Under the pieces are notes generated by a model. It ran no database searches and had not been told where the DNA came from. It saw only the letters and a list, made by a program, of their open reading frames with translations. The position numbers and the translations under genes are program-made. A DNA stretch of 64,000 nt from Ashinkailepas kermadecensis (Eukaryota > Arthropoda > Thecostraca > Neolepadidae). This document shows positions 42,800 to 54,700 of this stretch, piece by piece (within the stretch, counting starts at the first letter, position 1; the number at the start of each line of letters is the position of its first letter). The DNA is taken from NCBI GenBank assembly GCA_034440615.1, contig JAOTOM010004310.1, positions 1 to 64,000 of the forward strand, in the 5' to 3' direction.

Positions 42800-43840
42800 T
42801 GTTGCACTTTAGATTACTTTACACTATCATATGAGTTGCTTGATGTAATAATATTTGACCATGAAAGTAAAGAGGGCAATACTTAATTAAAGCCCACTCA
42901 TGCAATGAATGTCCAATTGGACAATTTGGAATTGTCATCGTGGAACTTTGTCTCTGGAAGGAAACATTGCATCCATATCCGGTTCAAGTTGTTTATTTCA
43001 ACAGCCCAGTTCTGTATGCACCACATTCCATTACATTTCGAGTGAGTGCAAGCAACGCTACTGAAGGAAGTGCAGAGGATACCTAGTCAACATGCCTCTC
43101 ACATAACGTTCACCGGGGGGGGGGAGTTCGGGCACCTAAGATCGGAAACTAGAAGCACAAAATTTGGAGGAATTACAGCTGTAGTGAACTCACTGCAGTA
43201 TCCATTTCATGACCCCAGGTCTTCAGGGTCAAATGAGGTCACAATCGGCCTCCACTCCACCCCAGCCGGCACCACCCGTACATGCAGAAAGTATGCACGT
43301 TCCACTGCTGAACGGTAGGTAGAGACCGTCATACGTACGCTCACAACGTACTCTGGTACAGACTGTGCTTGCTGACATTGCGGCCAGTAGTACGGACCCA
43401 TTGTGCAATCGTTACGGCCAGCGTAAAAAGAAATGTTTAAAAAACAAAATAAAAATTAAACATAACCGAACCTAACCTAACCTAGCCAGCCATTTGAAGA
43501 CAGGAAAATCTTGTTTTTGAGTTCTGATTTGTGGTGGATGGAGTGAGATTTGTGCTGGGTGGGTGTGCATGGCACAAACCCCTTTAAGGGAGCATGGATG
43601 CAGTTTGAAAGTTGTTGGTAGGGCATTCAATCCACAAGTGCTGAGGGGGATTAGGGGAATAGGGCAGGATAGCTAGGGCAGATAGGCATTGATAGGTGTG
43701 TGGGATGTTGGTGGATGGCTCCTTTAGGATGTGGTGATGGTTGGGGTTGGTCTTTTTACCAAGCTTATGGTATCTTTCATTTACAGAAATAACTTGATGG
43801 GCATATGTGGCTCTTATTAAGTCTAAACTCTTTATGACTC
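42800..43840. other. AT-rich intergenic region
   Basis: Contains CCGAACCTAACCTAACCTAG at about 43466-43485 and GT-rich sequence at 43520-43740. No gene seen. Confidence 0.5.
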
Positions 43841-43844
43841 TTTA

Positions 43845-44115
43845 TGAAAGTGCCATACATTGCAGCCTGGCAAATGAGGATGCATGCCTTGGATAAAGAT
43901 GTACAGCCCAATCCAGACATTGTTGCTATGACCCAGGTACATGCAAGTATAAATCAAAAAGGTATTTTAGAAGTATGGTAAATAGCAAAACAACAGCAAG
44001 TGTTTTTTTACAGCACATCAAACATACCAGCAATAATGATGAAGAAATTACATAAGTACCTACCTAGGTAGATACCTACCTATAACTAGGTAGATACCTA
44101 CCTAGGCACTAAGGT
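43845..44115 (+). repeat. Dispersed repeat with coding-like start and palindromic CCTACCTAGGTAGG
   Basis: The sequence is repeated in inverted orientation at 50755-51040. The shared part encodes RMHALDKDVQPNPDIVAM in one copy and RMHALDQDEDQQPNPD in the other, suggesting a decayed coding transposon. It ends in GTACCTACCTAGGTAG palindromes. Confidence 0.7.
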
Positions 44116-44436
44116 ACCTAATGAGACACCATTCACTGTAAAATTAGCATCCTAAGGGGCACCTTTTGTAGGTAGGCACCAACCTATTCCATGCCACGCT
44201 GATAAAAAGTTGGCCTATTGTATCAATATGACCTGCTCCACTTAGATATACACCTTTACACCACACTCACAGATGCCAGCAGATATCTAACTGGCAGTTT
44301 GTCACTATATATCCAGGTTTGTCGCTGACTTTGTAAAATGTTTATTTTGTGCGGCAGTTTTTGTGAGCAACAGCACTGGTAATGATAAATCATTCATGAT
44401 TTGCTTGTGATGCTGTTATGTCATCTTTATACTGCC

Positions 44437-45345
44437 TTAAGGACTTTTGGAAAATTTCGGGGCTGCAGGACTGCTTACACAATTCTACTACGTTCTTGTG
44501 AAGCAGAGGTATATATAAAGCTAAAAAATATTGATGCTACCAGCATAATATTCACTATTGAATTGCAAGAAGGAAGACAACATTTGTGTTTCATCCCTCC
44601 AGCAATTGGAGAGTTACTCTGGGAATAACATCATTGTAGAAATCTACTTCGCCTCATACATTTTGGATGATTAATATTATTTAATAATAACAGTATAATA
44701 CCATTTAATTACTATGGCAGAAAACAGCCAATATGTGACATCCATACCGGCGACTAAGGAGGCTTGGCCCATGCTGCAGTGCATTTGTGCATGTGCGTGC
44801 ATTACAATTTGTGTAGCATTTAGCGCATAGCATTGTTTTGAAAAAGACGTAGAAAGTTCCAAAGAATGTCTATTACATCCAGAAATGTCATCATTGTTCA
44901 TGTTGTGACAATTGGATGCACTAAATGTGACAAAAAAGGAAATGCACGCACATGCCCAAATGCACTAGCATACGACGATTCTCCTTGCAAGGTTCTGCCA
45001 TCCATACCTACGGCCATGTCCGCAGGTATGGATGTCAGATATTGGCCATTTTCCGCCTTAGCAATCAAATGTCATGATTATTGCTATTCTCAAGTAATAT
45101 TGGTCATCCTAAAACTTACGAGGCAAAGTTGATGTCCACAATTGTGTTTTCCCAGAATAACTCTTCAACCGCTGGGGGGGGGGGGGGGTGAAACCCAAAC
45201 TTCGTCTTCCTTCTTGCGTTTCAATAGTGGATATTTGGTTGGCAGAATTATTACTTTTGATAGCTCTGCTTCGCAAGAACGTAGTAGAATCGGGCTAGCA
45301 ATTTCTCAGCCCTGCAATTTCTCAAAAGTCTCCAAGGCGTCAGAA
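44437..45345. repeat. Long imperfect hairpin, arms near 400 bp
   Basis: The left arm (about 44437-44815) and right arm (about 44930-45345) are inverted copies: ATTCTACTACGTTCTTG against CAAGAACGTAGTAGAATC, and AATATGTGACATCCATACC against GGTATGGATGTCAGATATTG. A G-run at 45173-45188 interrupts the right arm. The arms keep similar peptide sequence (IELQEGRQ against IETQEGRR), so the duplicated unit may once have been coding. Confidence 0.8.
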
Positions 45346-46402
45346 AGACGACGTAAAACAGAATCACGAGCAAAGCATGAACAGCAAAGAACAAGTTTTC
45401 GTTTCCAGCCTTCAGAAACAGCATAAAAAACATTTGAAATAATTGGCGACAAACCTGGAACCTGAGTACTAATCAAGGCTGTACTAATGCAAACCTGAAA
45501 CCAAGATACCTTAACTAGACGGTAGATCGAAGTTTTCCTTCAAGCCCGCATGACGTCATCCGAAGGTTTTTTAATATGGTATCAATATGGTTGCAGAAGA
45601 CTTTTCTCAAATCATACGCAATGATTACTTTTATTTTGCTTCCTCTACAAGCAAATATATTTATAATCCGCTGACTGGGTTATTAATCTTGTCCTGTTCT
45701 TTCCAGTGAACATTTGTTCCGACACATATTTTTATCATGCGTAGGCAAGGTTGGATTTGTGCATTGTAATCTTGCATGTTGAGAGGAATATTTTGTAGTC
45801 ATCCAGTATGGATAATATTTTTGTTCAAACCTTATGCATCGTAACTCAATTTGCAACCCTTTCGGTGAATTTTGAGCACTTTTACTTGATTACAGCAGCC
45901 CATTGTCAAACTTAAGAGGTAACTTAGGAGATTCAACCTCCAGATCAGAAAACAAGAAACAATTTTCTGGAGAGGATAGTGTTCTGGATTCCCAAAATCC
46001 AGGAGCAGCCTATTTTTCCAAACATGTACCTATCTACCTACATTGACACAACAGTTGTTGAAAACATAGCTTTTTCTAGGCCAGCTAGACCCAGGGCATG
46101 GTGCATTATTCCTTGATTAATTTTGCATGGATTATTGATGATACATGCATAATTGAACACTTATGTACAATACAATCATCATGCTATGAATGCCTTCCTG
46201 AAACTTTCCATCAGTTGCAGTCTGATTTCCTGTAGTATGAATTCAGCATCTAGATATAATGTTTGAATGTAGCACATCTCTGTTTCAGGTGTCATGTCTT
46301 ACTGTGCAGTATTAGAGCATATAGGTGGCACTGGGCAGGCAACTTTAATAAAGAAGAAATCTGGTTACACCATTTTTATCAGGATTCTGCCTTAATAAAA
46401 AC
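45346..46402. other. AT-rich region, no gene
   Basis: A segment at 45885-46030 has a diverged copy at 54870-55000 (GAGAGGATAGTGTTCTGGAT / GAGAGGATAATGTTATGGAT). Nothing else recognised. Confidence 0.5.
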
Positions 46403-46552
46403 ATGTCTAAGTTCTCAAATGTTGGAGAACCAAGAGTATGCTCCAAGCATTTCAAAGAAATTGATAAGAGAAGAAACCTAAAGAAAGAACTGCTCAACCC
46501 TGCCTCTGTGCAGAGAAGGAATGTCTCCTACCTTCAGCTATTCCCACCATAA
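46403..46552 (+). pseudogene. THAP-domain-like fragment
   Basis: Forty-nine codons with MSKFSNVGEPRVCSKHFKEI then LLNPASVQRRNVSYLQLFPP. The C-x-x-H-F motif followed by an (A)(V/S)P-like segment resembles the second half of a THAP zinc finger, as in P-element transposases and host THAP proteins. The first cysteine pair is not clearly preserved upstream. Confidence 0.45.
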
Positions 46553-47501
46553 TATTCCCACCAGCCAAAACCCTGGGTAATCCTGAAAGTATTTGTATTA
46601 TTGATGTTTACATCATTTGCAAGATTACTTTGTTGTGTTTTTCCTGCTTCGTTTGCATGTTGACAATGTTTTTCCTCCACCAAAGAAAAATATGGATAGG
46701 CCTGGTTAGGTTATGTTCTTTTATTTCAAGATTTTGGTACTTTTCTCTGATAAAATAGATTAGGCTAGCTAATTTTATGCTAGGTTACCTTGCAATTTCG
46801 AAAGATTTAAATGATTAATTATTGTATATGAACCAATTAAAAACCCTCCTTTTTGGTACTATTTTGCTTTTCAACCAATTTTTGTGCTTGTTGGTAAAAA
46901 ATATGTTCTTTGTGCACCGAAATAACAATCACAATAAGACCCTCATGTCAAACATTTACCACTAAGTTATAGCTACACTAAGTTAGGGTCAAAGGTATGA
47001 GAAATAGATGATTTGGATCAGATCTGCTGACTGAAATGGTGTTTTTATGAGCTACATTTTTTACAGAATGGACAAAGAATGATATCAGGTGACAAATGCA
47101 TCCATTAGATACATTTACATTTGAACAAGTTTTTTTCTTCTCGTATATAGTCGGCTGTATATAAAATATTTTAACCCGTTTGTACATTTCTTCTGTTCTA
47201 TCATAAAACTTAGTCTGGAATACAAGCATAATCCTTTTTGTTGAAAAAATAGCATAGGAAGTAGTCATAGGTCATAGGAACACATGTTCAACTTTATTGA
47301 CGAAAAGTATCAAGTTTTTTGGAATGGCATTATATAGGTTTTGTTTAGGTGATTGGAGCACGATTGCTCGATGTCCTGACCTGTGTAATTTAAGTATATG
47401 TCTCAAACTTAGCATAAATGAGAGGTTATCATGAGATAACAAGTGAGTGATGCCTATATTTAGGTTGATTCTTTCCATCAACAATTATAGGATTTTTTTA
47501 A
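46553..47501. other. AT-rich region, no gene
   Basis: Nothing recognised. Confidence 0.5.
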
Positions 47502-47651
47502 ATGCCGCCACACGCCACGGTCTTCACTGCGGAGTTGATGGCCATCAGCAAAACTCTTGCATACATCGAGGTTGACGACGACATTTTACATGTTATTTTG
47601 ACTGATTCTCTCAGCAGTCTTGTGGCGTTGCGCAGTTTTAATCAGTTTTAA
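47502..47651 (+). pseudogene. LINE RNase H fragment
   Basis: Forty-nine codons: ATVFTAELMAISKTLAYIEV, DDDILHVILTDSLSSLVALR. It aligns with the RNase H core of the LINE at 26374 ([24 protein letters not shown]). An orphan piece without RT. Confidence 0.8.
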
Positions 47652-48570
47652 ACAGTAGCGGGTCAGGCGTCCATGGTCCAGTTCGCGGACCGCCGATAGG
47701 TCATTCACATAATGACCAGATCAGGTCGCGAGTGGTGCCGTTGCTGTATCCGTTCCCGAAGCCGTCCCGTCGGCTCTTGCGACATCATTGGCGCGAGGGG
47801 TATCTCAGCTGAGGCCACCATCAGTTGTAGCCTTACCCGCTGGCGTGTGTGTTCCCTTGCCGCCCCAGTTCGGTACATAGGATCAAGTTCAAGCCGCGCT
47901 GTGACAGAGACGGTCACCACGTATGCGCCGACCACTCGTACATTACGGCTGCGATGCGAGTGATGAATGAAAGCAGGCGAAGCTACAGGTGAAAGATTAT
48001 TATATTGTGAGTTCATGTTTGTTTTTTTCTCGCCAACCACAGTTGGCGATCCACGCAGGTAATCGTGCTGGTGCCGTTGTTACTTGGTTATGTTATAAGT
48101 TCGCGATACATTCGTACTTGAAGTACGTGATGGTTGAAATGCGCAAATACACGTGAAAATCGTACTAAGAACATATTCGCATTCGATATATTCGTATTCG
48201 GTGAGTTTTATGAACCACGCAAGCAGGACGCAACATCTGCGGTTGGGTCGAAGGTAACCGTTTTTATGCGATTTTCAAATTTGTGACTTGTATCCTCAAT
48301 GACAGGTGCAGCCAGCTTCCTGCACACAGACATAGCGAACAGATGTCATCAGCCGGTATGGACAAACACCCCCTGTCACACCAATTATTTTCACAATTTT
48401 CCACCAATATATACAGACTGCATATGCACCCACAAACCAAATGCGTGCATCCATTCATGTGTAGGCTTAACCGTAAGCATGCGAATAAAGGACATAATCA
48501 TTTGCAATAATGTCTTGCGGCCCACTAGTGCAGATTGCTTTTGAACCATTAATGCACCAGATACACACAC
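47652..48570. other. Intergenic region
   Basis: No gene recognised; open frames have no family similarity. Confidence 0.5.
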
Positions 48571-48751
<181 letters not shown>

Positions 48752-48760
48752 GCCTCCTGT

Positions 48761-49008
48761 CAGTGGCGGATCCAGGGAGGGAAGTTGAGGCATATGCCCC
48801 CCCCCCCCCATGCAAGGTAGCGTCACTTCGACCAGGAAAATGCGTCCCTCCGCGAAGGCTCGAGTGCACCCCAGCACCCTCGAATTTTTCAGCCACAGGC
48901 ACACAGGCGCCTCTCGGCAGGAAAGGCACCCCTCAAGCTACTTTCGTGGTGGCGCCACTCCAAACACGTGTCCCCTCCCCCAGATGACAATTCCTGGATC
49001 CGTCCCTG
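48761..49008. mobile_element. hAT-type MITE, 248 bp
   Basis: Starts CAGTGGCGGATCCAGG and ends CCTGGATCCGTCCCTG (inverted). Flanks CCTCCTGT (48753-48760) and CCTCTTGT (49009-49016) form an 8-bp duplication with one mismatch. An internal C-run is present. No coding capacity. Confidence 0.85.
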
Positions 49009-49024
49009 CCTCTTGTGGCAGCTA

Positions 49025-49984
49025 GGGTCTGTTCCCGTGGCTCCACTAACCTCCACAAACCTCCACTGGTCGTTCCCGTCGCAAATCCGGTGGAGATTTT
49101 TCCTCCACCAACCTCCACCAGTGGAGCAAAAGCTCCACCAGCCCAGAAGCAGGGTCCAATTGTGATTTTTCAGTTGAGCTCAATCACGGCGCACTTGCGC
49201 CATATATTTGCGCGTAAACAACGTCCTCCATCATATGAATCTCATCTTCTTCATGCATCAACTGAATACCAGGATCATCCTTCGCAAAGGAAATATACAA
49301 TTACTACTACAACTATGAACAATAATCGAAGTAACAGATGCAGACCACAAAACATGTTTTTTAGGCCTTTGATCTACGTCATTCGGCCTGGGAAGATGTT
49401 ACTTTACCGGCCGGATCCGCTGCAATCCCCGTGCCCAGAAGTACCGCCGTTCTCCCGCCGCCGACTAAAATCTTATTCGAGCCCGATCGACAAGGTCGGG
49501 CAAGTTGAGATGAGGAAAAGTCAGCATCGGGTAGAGAAGCGCCTCGGGGCCGAGGAAGTCCGGCGGGTCCAGACACGAGATTATATGCTGTACGTTAAGA
49601 AGGCAGCCTGTAACCAACCGCAAAACAGGGGGAGACTATGCTCAACCGAGAGGGAAGAGAGATTGCCTGGTTCATCCCATAGGCGAAAAGAACATCTGTG
49701 CTCCCCACAGTCTCTGAGGACACATACATACCCAGAAATAAATACAAATTTAGGACTTTGTATAACAAGGCACACTATGTATTGTGATCATCTGGACAAA
49801 CATTTGAAGGGTAATGTGGCCAAATTATGATACAGCGCCAAATGCGTCCTTTTTGTCGCGGAATTCAGACCGCTGTCAGCTGATTTCTCCACCAAGCTCC
49901 ACCGGTCGTTCCCGTGGGCCAGTCTCAACCAGCCTCAACTAGCCTCCACCGAGTTCCTTCTGGTGGAGCGACGGGAACAGACCC
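49025..49984. mobile_element. 960-bp DNA transposon with GGGTCTGTTCCCG ends
   Basis: The left end is GGGTCTGTTCCCGTGGCTCC; the right end is GGAGCGACGGGAACAGACCC (inverted). A 3-bp duplication CTA flanks it (49022-49024, 49985-49987), which fits a PIF/Harbinger-like element. Subterminal CTCCACC repeats recur at both ends. A 200-residue open frame inside has no recognised transposase motif, so it is probably non-autonomous. Confidence 0.75.
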
Positions 49985-49987
49985 CTA

Positions 49988-50754
49988 CTTATTTTCTGTG
50001 GCGGCTTAGGACCTCTTATGACGACAGAGGGCCTCCTATTGAGGTCTGGGGGCGGTCAGATCATTTCAGGTGGTCTTCTGTGGTTACTTTTCGGAAACTC
50101 TCCTGCCACTGAGGGGAAGAAGTTATGGCGCACTTAGCCCCCCCCCCCTGTCCGTCCTTTCTTCCGCTCTTGGACGGGGGTGACAGCCGTCTAAAACGGA
50201 CGGTAGAGGAGCCTACTAATATCGGGAAAAATCCCTTTATTTTGGAGGCACTTGATGGTCAGCCTGCCGTTAACGGCACATTGTTGGGCAGGAAGATTGT
50301 TACTGGGTCATTTAGGATACATTTTGCTGAAGCTGAAGAATAGGTCTTTCAATTGGTATACGTCAAAGTGATCTATATTGCCATAAAACATGCAAGAGAG
50401 CGTAGAGAATAACGGTAAAATTGCATGTAAACCAATGGTGAAGGGAAACCTTCAAGCCCGCTACCAAACACACTTCGTGGGGGCCCGCCTGAAACTGCCA
50501 ATTAGGTATCTGCCTGGTGTCTGCTAATGCAACGAAGTTGGGATATGTGCGGGTGTGTGTTATTTGCGTGGAGCAAGCGATGATATATTAGCGTGGTGTA
50601 GAGTAGGCTGCGTTCTGTAGGAGGTACCAAGATGCCTATCCATCATGGGATTACGACGTAACTAATTCCATTTTTGGTGTATTGAACTTGCATGAATGCT
50701 TCAGATGATAGCTATATACACAAACGTGCCCTTCAGGATGCCAAGTTTACGGTG
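49988..50754. other. Intergenic region
   Basis: No gene recognised. Confidence 0.5.
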
Positions 50755-51040
50755 AAACGGAATCCCATTATGTACCCAGCCTAGATACCTACCTAGGTGA
50801 GGTAGGTAACTAGGTAGGTAGGTACCTACATCCCAAAGCAATTTCTTCATCATTATTGCTGGCATTTTTGTTGTGCTGTGAATAAGAAAACTGGCTATTG
50901 TTCTGATGTTTACAACACTTCTAAAGTATGTACTTCTCTTAAAACTCATACTTGCATGAAGGTCATAGCAATGGTGTCTGGATTAGGCTGTTGATCTTCA
51001 TCCTGATCCAAAGCATGCATCCTCATCTATGTAGGTAGGT
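50755..51040 (-). repeat. Inverted second copy of the 43.8-kb repeat
   Basis: The complement matches 43845-44115 over GAGGATGCATGC, CCAGCAATAATGATGAAGAA and the CTACCTAGGTAGG end. Confidence 0.7.
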
Positions 51041-51483
51041 ATTTTACCTACTTTACCTTATGGTAATCAATAATTGTAAGGCTAGTTGACCTGTTGGTTC
51101 TGGTCTTGTCAAGCTCTGGTGCTGTTTCTGTTCTCTTCAGCATGAAAGTGGAGTGCTTAATATCCAGACTGCAAAATATGGCACTGAACAAAATCTTGTC
51201 TGTGTGGGGCAGGTAGCCAGTGGTGCAGCTGTGGTGTGGCCTATGCACGGATAGCACCTGGTGCAAGCAGGCTGATAATGCACTGACAATTCACCCATAG
51301 TTTGAACAATAATGCCCAAATCACAACAATTTGGAAAAATGCAAACATATGCAGAGTGCAGCACTTTTGTCTCAGTTGATAGCTGCAAAATTTGTTCACT
51401 GTGCAAAAATCACATGCTGCCTAATTCATGTCATTGTCCCATACAGTTTGAAATAGTGAGAAGTGTGGTAGTTTGGGTAAATA

Positions 51484-52023
51484 TTTGATAAAAGGTGTTT
51501 TGGGATTTTTTGGAATTGTTTTTCAGAATATGATGTTTATGAAGGTGACTAAGAAGATGCAACCACTCATTTTTGGTGCTGATGCTTACTTTTCAATTTG
51601 AACGATGACATCACATCGGTACTGTGTGATGACGTCATATGTATGGCACCGAGGCTTCAACTGGCTAATGCTACAAATGGTTCACATACCTTAATGAGAT
51701 GGTCGAAGTAGGTTAACCTAACCCAACCTCATGGTGCACTATATAAATTGTAGCTATGATAAATGAAGAGGTAATTAGGTTAGGTTAGGTTAAGCTACTT
51801 TGACCATCTCATTAAGGTATGTGAACCATTTGTAGCATTAGCCAGTCAAAGCCTCAGTGCTATACCTATGACGTCATTACACCATATCAATGTGACGTCA
51901 TCATCCAAATTGAAAAGTAAGCATCAGCACAAAAAATGAGAGGTTGCATCTTCTTAGTCATGTTCATGAGCACCATATTCTGAAAAAGTATTCCCAAAAT
52001 TCCCAAAACACCTTTTATCAAAA
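51484..52023. mobile_element. Foldback element, about 540 bp
   Basis: Two arms of roughly 230 bp: the left starts TTTGATAAAAGGTGTTTTGG and the right ends CCAAAACACCTTTTATCAAA. Inner arm sequences match over CTTACTTTTCAATTTG, ATGACGTCAT and GTTCACATACCTTAATGAGA. The centre carries TTAGGTTAGGTTAGG-type runs and the inverse. Related pieces are at 42405, 52655, 53690 and 23490. Confidence 0.9.
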
Positions 52024-52249
52024 AGTTACTGGAGTTTGCTTGTGCTTTAGTCATGTATGTGCACTGTTGTATTGATCCAATGTGAAGGATGTGTTTATGT
52101 AGAAAAGGAACCTGCTTTAGCCTCTTGATTTTCTTCCATTATGTTTTTTTTTATTTGGTCAGTGTATTTAAGTTTCCTGGTGCAGATTTCTCTTATTTTA
52201 TCTAATAATATCTATCTAATCTCTAATCTTATTCAGATTCTCTGACCTC

Positions 52250-52515
52250 GCAGTGCATTTTATTGTGGATTTGTTCACTGCTGGTATGCCTCATCAGCCT
52301 GGACTTGAGCACATTTACAGAGGGAGCCCACTCCACATGAGCAGGGAGAGCATTCCAGTCATTTACAATGATGTGGCAGAATGAGTGCAGTTGGGCAAAT
52401 GACATGGCACCAGGCTTCTTGATATTTTATTGATGGCATCTTGTGGCATCAAATGTGAACCTAGTAATGAAGTCATAAGCATGCACTGCCATATCACCAT
52501 GCAACATCTGGTCTG
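52250..52515 (-). pseudogene. LINE reverse-transcriptase C-terminal fragment
   Basis: The minus strand reads KPGAMSFAQLHSFCHIIV then NDWNALPAHVEWAPSVNVLK and SRL, the typical end of CR1-like LINE ORF2. An in-frame stop lies upstream (after RFTFDATRCHQ). Confidence 0.8.
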
Positions 52516-52654
52516 AATACTGCTAGCATATCTTCCTGGTGACATCTAGGGTGGAGGGAAGGGTTGTAATGAAATCATGTGGCTTTGTCAAAAATTGATA
52601 AGTGCATCACATGCAACAAGAAAAGGTAAATTTGGAGATCAAGGTAAACTTATA

Positions 52655-52850
52655 TTTTTTGGATTTTTTTAATACGATATTTTTGGACATGGTTGAGATG
52701 ATGCAACCAGTCATTTTCTCTGCAAATGATTACTTTTAAGTCAACTGTGGTCAATACAATTGATGACATCATAGGCATGCTATGGAGGAAATGTGCTATG
52801 ATATTAACCATTTGATAAGTCAGCACTGCCAGCATTTACATACCTTAATG
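52655..52850. repeat. Partial foldback-family copy
   Basis: GATGCAACCAGTCATTTTCT, AAATGATTACTTTTAAGTC and ACATACCTTAATGGGATCAT match one arm of the 51.5-kb foldback. Confidence 0.7.
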
Positions 52851-54200
52851 GGATCATCTGGACTGTGGCCGGTCCATTTGTACCTTGATGGTATCGGACT
52901 GACCAGCATGGTGTTTGTACTGTGGCTTATAAGGCTTTGATGCTTCAAGAAGGATTGATGAATTTTGTGGCTATGGATTTCCTTTAAAAAAAAACTAATA
53001 CTGGCAGACCTGGGAACAATTTGAGCAAATAACCTTGCTGGGAAAGACAGTATTGTCAGATAAATTTTAAACTTGAGTGATTGCCCTCAAAAGAAAGCTT
53101 AATAATTATGTGAGATACTGGAATGCAACGGATGCACAGCGAAGCTAAGCTTACACTGATGCATGGTGTATCCTATGTGTGGCCACATCTGGTTTGTCTT
53201 CTGACATTTGCCAAGTGTTCTGGTTATAGTCAAGAGTTCAAAAATTACATATGAATAGGTAAATCATAGACAAACCATAAAATATCCTAACCTAACCCAA
53301 CCTAGACTAAGATAACATAGCATAATATATAAAATATATTATAGCATAATATAATGTAACCTAACCTAACCAGAAAACCAGAATCATTCCAAACTTTTGC
53401 CCTGACGTCATCAAATCTCTGACATAGTTAGCTCTTCAATTAATGTTAACAGCATCACAAGGAACTTCCGGCCTTGATCGAAGGTTATGGATGCGTCTGG
53501 CTGGAAATATTCCTTGTTGGGAATAAATATTGAATTAATCCAAAAACATAAGGTTTTCAATGTCAAAGGGTATTGAATCAAGTGCATGAAGTGTTGAATT
53601 TCTTCTTTATCACGTCTGTGACACACCAGGTATCGATAATTATACACTATGGACTATGTTTGTAGAGTGAAGATTATAATTGTGTATTCTTTTGCCAAAT
53701 GAAAAGTAATCATTTGCATAGAAAATGAGTGGTCACATCATCTTTTTCACTTTAAAATACATTGTATTAAAAAAAGAATTCCAAAGCATTAAATTTGACC
53801 TTGCTCTACAATAATACCCAAGAAAAATCAAGTCTGTTGGTAAACATAGGATCTGTGGTGGTGCAAAGTGGACTGACCGGGCAACAGCTGACTGCTGGTT
53901 GGCTGTCCACCTGCAAGCATTCAAGATCACAATAAACTTCATAGGTGAAGTGGAGAGGCAGCATAGTGTTGTGGTTGACCTTGATCTCATTTGACCCTGA
54001 AGGCATTCACCCAGGGTCATGCAATTTGTACTGAAGCCATTTCACTATGGCCATAATCTACCATCTAAATGTTGTGCTTTTAGCTTCTATAGTTTCAAAG
54101 ATCTTAAGGATGGGGCAACACACCACCGTCCTGTGTGCATCATGTGAGAAGCCTTCTGGCTCAAGTGTTAAGACATACAGGCATGTCCAGTAAATAAAAG
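52851..54200. other. AT-rich intergenic region
   Basis: Contains TTAGG-like CCTAACCTAACCCAACC at 53287-53304 and AACCTAACCTAACC at about 53358, and a minus-orientation foldback arm at 53690-53795. No gene seen. Confidence 0.5.
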
Positions 54201-54217
54201 TTAATTTGGCATACCTT

Positions 54218-54273
54218 TTGGTTATTTGGTTATTTGGGCTTACGGGCGCATCGACTGCGTTGGCCATACAGCC
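54218..54273 (-). mobile_element. 56-bp LINE 3'-end insertion with target duplication
   Basis: TTATTTGGGCTTACGGGCGC and ATCGACTGCGTTGGCC match the LINE tail complement. It is flanked by ATTTGGCATACCTT at 54204-54217 and 54274-54287, a perfect 14-bp duplication. Confidence 0.85.
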
Positions 54274-54299
54274 ATTTGGCATACCTTGATAATTTCACT

Positions 54300-54700
54300 G
54301 AACTATGGATATACTCAGTGAGGCTGCTTGCCCATGGGTGCTGAGAGTGCTGCTTGCTCTGCCAGGGATTCTCTGGGACACCCTAATGATGTAAATGGAA
54401 TCTGAATGTTCTCAGGGAGGCTGTTTCTGGCCAGGGGCATCACAAGATGGTCACTGTGCCATTTTGAATTAGATGTCCTGCCAGGTGTATCACCAGGATG
54501 TGGTGCCAAGGGCATCTGGGACACTTTCATGTCACTGGGATATGGATATGCTCAAGGAGGCTGCTTTTGGCCAGTGCATTACCAGAATGTCATCCCAGGG
54601 ATGTCTGGTGCACCTTGTTGATGTCTCTGAGATCTGGATGTACTGACGAAGGCTGCTTCTGGCCATTGGTATCCTCAAAATGTCATGCCAGATGGTCATC
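54300..54700. repeat. Degenerate tandem repeat of about 110-120 bp
   Basis: Four units sharing GGATATGCTCA(A/G)GGAGGCTGCTT, TGGCCA and CACC. Poorly conserved. Confidence 0.7.

Noticed and set aside
49015..49830. 271-residue open frame
   Set aside because: It starts outside the transposon, runs through its terminal repeats and shows no transposase motif.
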